Of a DNA stretch of 64,000 nucleotides, positions 59,351-64,000 are shown piece after piece. The notes under the pieces were generated by a model. The model was not told the DNA's origin. It made no database searches and saw only the letters and a list, made by a program, of their open reading frames with translations. The position numbers were made by a program, and so were the translations under genes. Each line of letters opens with the position of its first letter. The stretch's first letter is position 1. This DNA comes from Budorcas taxicolor (lineage: Eukaryota > Chordata > Mammalia > Artiodactyla > Bovidae): NCBI RefSeq assembly GCF_023091745.1, contig NC_068910.1:93934170-93998169 (forward strand). The letters run 5' to 3'.

Positions 59351-60130
59351 AAAAAAGCAATATATGATGTATACATTTATAATTAAATTTATAATTATAG
59401 GTTATTATACTAATTAAATAAAATTGATAATTAGATTGCTTATTACTGTATTTAAGTACATATTTCCATATTCTTATATTTATATAAAATTATTTATAAA
59501 TCAAAATAATCATAGCAGTTAATTATATGCCATGATAGATATATGACAGAGGATAGGATGGCAGATTGGAACTTACAGGTTATTTAACACAACAAACATT
59601 TCATTGGGGTGGGCAAGATAAGTATATGATAAAATTGTGACTTTATGTGGAATGGAGAAAAATTATAAAGTAAATAATTATTTATGTAATTGTTTGAAAA
59701 TTATCCTCTAGGTTAAAGACTTTCACATTTAAAAATTCTTTAGGGAGTTAATTAAAATAGAAAAAGTCATCACTTCACAAAAATAAGATCAAGAGATTTA
59801 ATTTTTGGCTTTTCATGTTTATTTTGACATTTTAAACTGCATTTTAATATAAGGGAACAAAATATCATTTCATATTTAAAACAAAGATTTCATTTTTTTC
59901 AGTAGGTCTCTTAGAGTAAAATCTTTTCATCATAAGCAAAATGGTATAGTGTTAAAATGTCATCACCATTAAAATATTTACAAATTTATGAAATGAAGTA
60001 TTCCATACTTATGAAGAACTTGACTTTATAAGTCAGAGAGTATAAAAGAAAATAGATAATGATTTTTTATTAAAAATATTGCTTTAATAAATTACTTAGG
60101 GCACAAATAAAATTAAAGCTAAATGAAATG

Positions 60131-60337
60131 AAAGTGTTAGTAACTCAGTTGTGTCTGACTCTTTGCCACCCTGGGGGCTGTTGCCCACCAGCCTCCTCTG
60201 TCCATGGATTCTCCAGGTAAGAATACTGGAGTGGATTGCCATTCCCTTCTCCAGGGGATCTTCCTGATCCTGGAAATGAACCTGCATCTCCTGCATTGCA
60301 GGCAGATTCTTTACAATCTGAGCCACAGGGAAGCCCC
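60131..60337 (-). mobile_element. Bov-tA SINE
   Basis: Reverse full-length copy; antisense head ends GAGCCACAGGGAAGCCCC. Confidence 0.92.
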
Positions 60338-60496
60338 TGAATTATATAAAGCATATGAATTAAAAAGGCTTTACTATATGGTAGTGTGAGAAAATAAAAC
60401 TATTTCTGAAACAGAAATAATTTTTAATATCAAAAGCCAAAAGCAGAACATCCTGCATGAAAATATCTCATGAAATGTACAGAATAGTCTCTCAGG

Positions 60497-60518
60497 ATAT
60501 ATATATATATACACACAC
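60497..60518. repeat. (TA)n(CA)n microsatellite
   Basis: TA run followed by ACACAC. Confidence 0.8.
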
Positions 60519-60657
60519 TTTTATTTTAGGTACAGTTCTAATAGATGATAAGCATTAATTGGAAGGCAAACATATGCTGTTGGAGTACAGTCAAAAGGCA
60601 GATCACTGATGTGACATGTTGTCTAGTAGGAAAGAATAATATGGGGATTTTTTCAGT

Positions 60658-60677
60658 TATACACACACACACATATA
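60658..60677. repeat. (CA)n microsatellite
   Basis: CA run followed by TATATA. Confidence 0.8.
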
Positions 60678-60981
60678 TTATTAGATCTATGTAAATGCAG
60701 TATTTAAGTAAGAAGGTAAAGTCCAGATTAAGTCTGTTGGAATGAGGCAGGCAAGAGGACATTTAAAGGGACAGGGGTGAGGATAGAGACTATAGAGCTT
60801 TTATAAAGATTTCCAACAAGAGGAAATAGATATTTGGTCATGAAATACAAGACAGAGTATAAAGCAAAGTAGAGCAGGGAAGGCATTCCAAAGGAGAAGG
60901 GATGGCATGGATAAAGACACAGAGTCTTGGTACCTGAGAGAAATTGCACTGTTGAATTTAAAGCGGTAGAAAGTGATCAGA

Positions 60982-61190
60982 TAAGGACTTCCTGGTGATT
61001 CAGTGGTAAAGAATCTGACTGTTAATACAGAAGACACCATTTAGATCCCTGGATAGGGAAGATCCCCTGGAGAAGGAAATGGCAACACACTCCAGTATTC
61101 TTAAATCCCATGGACGGAGGAGCCTGGCAGGCTACCGTCCACAGGGTTGGAAAGAGTCAGACGTGACTTAGCTACTGAGCATGCATGCAC
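60982..61190 (+). mobile_element. Bov-tA SINE with 12-bp target-site duplication
   Basis: Forward full-length copy. AAAGTGATCAGA at 60970-60981 and 61191-61202. A small deletion removes GCCTGGAGA after CAGTATTCTT. Confidence 0.95.
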
Positions 61191-62664
61191 AAAGTGATCA
61201 GACACTTAATTTCTGAATTTGCCAAGGACTTGAAATTTATCCTTAAGACCTAATACTTTAAAAATGTGATTCTTATACCCATAGGGCTTCAGTGAAGATG
61301 CCTTAGTGCCAAGTGGACAGGAATCATGGGGCTGCTAGCGGTAGCTGGGAAAACACTAGCTTGGTGCCTCAAGACACAGAAATAAATAACCTACTGTGAC
61401 TATCGCCTACTGATCTCAGAGGCTAAGGGTATATAATAATGAAGTGCAGTTACACCCCTGTTTCAATTACACTTTTAAAAATAACATTATCTATCTAAAT
61501 ATGCATGTTTGTTAAAAATTTAGCATTAGATCCTTTTGAATATCAAAAAAATTGTAATTGAATGTATCCATGCACCCATAGTTTCTGTCCTGGGGACAAT
61601 AGCATACAAGGAATTAGGCTTCTCCTCTGACTACTTCACCCATCATCCCCAAAGCAAGTGCACAGGCACACACTTTTACAACCACCAGACTTTTTCTTAG
61701 ATAGCTGCAAACTGAACAGTACCTTTGTGCTGCCTACTGCTAATTGCCATTCTAATCGCCTAGTGCACAACAGCAGTTTTTTGTGCTCAAGATCATTCAT
61801 ACAATCAAGGAAACCCACCTTCAGTCAGTGGATTACAAACGGTAAAGACAATATCAAAGAAATATTTGGGACCACATTTGAGATGGCATAACTGACTTGT
61901 GAAATCCTGTTTTATGTTTTTGGTTCTGATATGTCTATCTCATATGATCAAGAAAGTATCAATCTATGACATAATCTATGAGGGGGAGGCAGTTTCAAGT
62001 GTCAGAAACTCTACAATAGATGCTAGATCTCCATTTTCACCAGAGTATTACATTAGCATTCATCTGTTTGGAAAACAACTGTCATAGGCTGTAGTTTATC
62101 ACAGAATGATTTACACTTGTCAGTCACACACAACATCTGCATTTGAGAAAGTTTATTACTTCAGCAACACTATGAAGAATTTATTTGGTGATGAGTTGAG
62201 TATATTTGAATCAATTATCTCTCAAGCTTACTTGGCTTGTAATTAATTATACCTCCTGCCGTGACTTATTATTTAACAGATTTGCTCTGGAAAACTGTAA
62301 TTCTTTAAACTTCTTCTTTTTTTGTTCTCAACTTTTTGGAAATGTTAACTATATGAAAATTCAAGGAAAATGGAGGGAAAAAAATTATCTTTCAAGCATT
62401 TACCAATTGTCCCTCTCCAGCCTTTAAAACAGCTTCCAGTGGAATTCAAAGGAAGACTTGTAGTCCTAGCAGAATTCCAGCCTTATTCAAAGCCAATTTT
62501 CTTCTTGGTTCACTGGCAGGTGGGTCCTCAAAATCACTCAAAAATACCATATTATTTCCATAATGATGAAACAACTCTTTCACTCTCTCAGATAACATTT
62601 CTATATCTCCTTTCAGCTGGAATTTCCAACACCTGTCTCTCAACTTTTCATCTTCAGCTGACTG

Positions 62665-62876
62665 TTAAGTGTTAGTCACTCAGTCATGTCTGACTCTTTG
62701 TGACCCCATGGACTGTAGCCCACCAGGCTCCTCTGTCCACGGGATTTTCCAGGCAAGAATACTGGAATGGGTAGCCATTTCCTTCTTCAAGCGATCTTCC
62801 TGACCCAGGGATCGAACCCGGGTCTCCTGAATTGCAGGCAGATTCTTTAACCATCTGAACCACCACATAAGTCCTT
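62665..62876 (-). mobile_element. Bov-tA SINE with 9-bp target-site duplication
   Basis: Reverse copy with an intact tRNA B box (antisense of GGTTCGATCCC). AGCTGACTG at 62656-62664 and 62877-62885. Confidence 0.94.
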
Positions 62877-62929
62877 AGCTGACTGCCTTGACTTTAAAAA
62901 TAAATGAAAAAACAGATGCAATTATAGAA

Positions 62930-63696
62930 CATTATTAACACCCAATCAAATCTACCACTCTCTCTGCTTAAAACTCATATACTCTATCTCCTTATTATAT
63001 CAGATTAACTATCCCTACACTTTTCCAAGACCAATCCTCTATTCATACTCCAAATCCCTTCTCTTCTCATATCAAAGATTTGTACCTACAGTTATCCATA
63101 CTGACTCAGCAATTTTCCATTCTCTACTGGCACAACCATATCAGCTGAAATACCTCCTACCTTAAAAGAAACTTTTTTGACTTATAGTTCTCTATTTCAG
63201 CTACCAAAACACTTTTCTATTCCCCTTTAGAGAGTATCCCCTCATAAAAATTATCTGCACTTGCTGCCTTTTCTTTCTCACTTTACATTCATTTTTGATA
63301 GAATTTCAGCCCAACCATTCCCATAAAACCCTTTTTTAGTCCAAACAAATGACCACTGGTCCTAACCAATGTTTAATTCTCAATCCTCATTTAACTTAAA
63401 CCCAGCAGCTGCAGCTGGCATGGTTGAGCCCTCCCAGCCTGTCCTCCTTTTTCACCTACAGATCCTTCTTCTTGACTTCATCACGTGAGAGTAACTCAGG
63501 GCTCAGCAGCCAGACCATATCTCTCCTCATCATCACTTTTCAGGTAAACTGATTCAACCTCATAGCTTGAAATATCTTCTATAAACAGATGACTTCTGAT
63601 TTTAATTTGCTAGCCCTAATGCCTCCACTGAATTCCAGGTTCAGATATTTGACTGGCTACTCAACATTTTAATTTATATATCAAATAGTGAATAGT
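62930..63696 (+). mobile_element. L2 LINE, left part
   Basis: From about 63300 the order AATCCTCATTTAACTTAAACC, CTTCTTGACTTCATCACGTGAG, AACAGATGACTTCTGATTTTAAT and GACTGGCTACTCAACATTTTAA matches L2 ORF2 3' sequence. The part before 63300 is probable only. Confidence 0.6.
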
Positions 63697-63884
63697 GAAA
63701 GTCGCTCAGTCATGCCCACCTCTTTGCGACCCCATGGACTAGGGCCTGCCAGGCTCCCCTGTCCATGGAATTCTCCAGGTAAGAATACTGGAATGGGTAG
63801 CCATTCCCTTCTCCAGGAAATCTTCCCAACATAGGGATCAAACCCAGGGCTCCCATATAGCAGGTGGAGATTTTACCATCAACG
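63697..63884 (-). mobile_element. Bov-tA SINE inside L2
   Basis: Reverse copy; antisense B-box region is GGGATCAAACCCAGG. Confidence 0.92.
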
Positions 63885-64000
63885 GAGAATAAACTTAATA
63901 AAACCAAAGCAAATCCAAACTCCTTCAAGGAACCTACAAGGCTTTACATGATCTAACAACCACCAAAATCTCAGGGTTTTCCTAAAAATATCCCTTGCTT
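63885..64000 (+). mobile_element. L2 LINE, right part
   Basis: AAATCCAAACTCCTTCAAGGAACCTACAAGGCTTTACATGATC matches the L2 stretch AAGTCCTTACAATGGCCTACAAGGCCCTACATGATC. It runs off the window. Confidence 0.7.

Larger units (their letters stand above)
40698..64000 (-). other. GBE1: GBE1 intron 7 (part)
   Basis: All sequence to the right of the exon 8 acceptor. Exon 7 (expected to encode the region ending at residue 331) is not found, so intron 7 is longer than 23.3 kb. Segments with nothing recognised include 40700-42030, 45460-46850, 47410-50150, 52380-54730, 55870-57560, 58090-58910, 59360-60120 and 61210-62650. All are AT-rich with stops in every frame. Confidence 0.85.

Noticed and set aside
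62665..62876. tRNA gene, because of an intact B box
   Set aside because: The B box belongs to the tRNA-derived head of a Bov-tA SINE; no cloverleaf or A box of a functional tRNA is present.
1..64000. CRISPR array or bacterial defence or mobile system
   Set aside because: Repeats are dispersed SINEs and LINEs with target-site duplications, not regularly spaced direct repeats; coding content is a mammalian intron-exon gene.
40698..64000. GBE1 exon 7
   Set aside because: No minus-strand segment with the expected conserved VVHSH or DLWDSRLF-type motifs was seen.

Overview
The window is mammalian nuclear DNA from a ruminant, most probably a bovid. It is AT-rich and intron-dominated. It carries many copies of the ruminant RTE LINE BovB, of its derived SINEs (Bov-tA, BOV-A2), a CHR-type tRNA-Glu SINE and young ruminant L1 3' ends, on a background of older mammalian repeats (L2, MIR, MaLR LTRs, Tigger1, L1M). 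The sequence alone does not separate cattle from buffalo, sheep or goat.

The only functional gene I can support is GBE1 (glycogen branching enzyme), transcribed right to left. Five internal coding exons are present, each with AG/GT splice borders and an unbroken frame from one to the next: 40582-40697, 36452-36579, 31746-31844, 24056-24166 and 18674-18845. In human numbering they are exons 8 to 12 (c.993 to c.1618, about residues 331-540). They carry the GH13 catalytic core: nucleophile D357, acid/base E412 and stabiliser D481. Neither exon 7 nor exon 13 was found, so the window lies entirely inside the gene, flanked by at least 23.3 kb of intron 7 and 18.7 kb of intron 12.

Everything else is intronic. 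Intron 12 (1-18673) holds six BovB pieces, a Tigger1 transposon split by an L1, an L1 3' end, and several SINEs. It also has an unexplained 122-bp near-palindrome. Intron 11 (18846-24055) holds two BovB copies in opposite orientation 575 bp apart, plus a CHR SINE. Intron 10 (24167-31745) holds LTR relics, BOV-A2 pairs and an L1 carrying both a BovB and a Bov-tA. Intron 9 has an L1 stub and MIR. Intron 8 has an old L1 split by a Bov-tA and a BovB. Intron 7 has a further set of BovB and Bov-tA copies, a chimeric tRNA-BovB SINE, an RPL5 processed pseudogene on the minus strand (51405-52370) and L2 sequence at the right edge.

I found no CRISPR array, bacterial or viral gene cluster, RNA gene or convincing new protein-coding system. 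The long open frames outside GBE1 are BovB reverse-transcriptase remnants or their antisense shadows. The most useful leads concern how repeats may affect GBE1 RNA: inverted BovB pairs flank exon 11, whose in-frame skipping would remove a catalytic aspartate. Others are nested insertions with readable target-site duplications and the unassigned palindrome.
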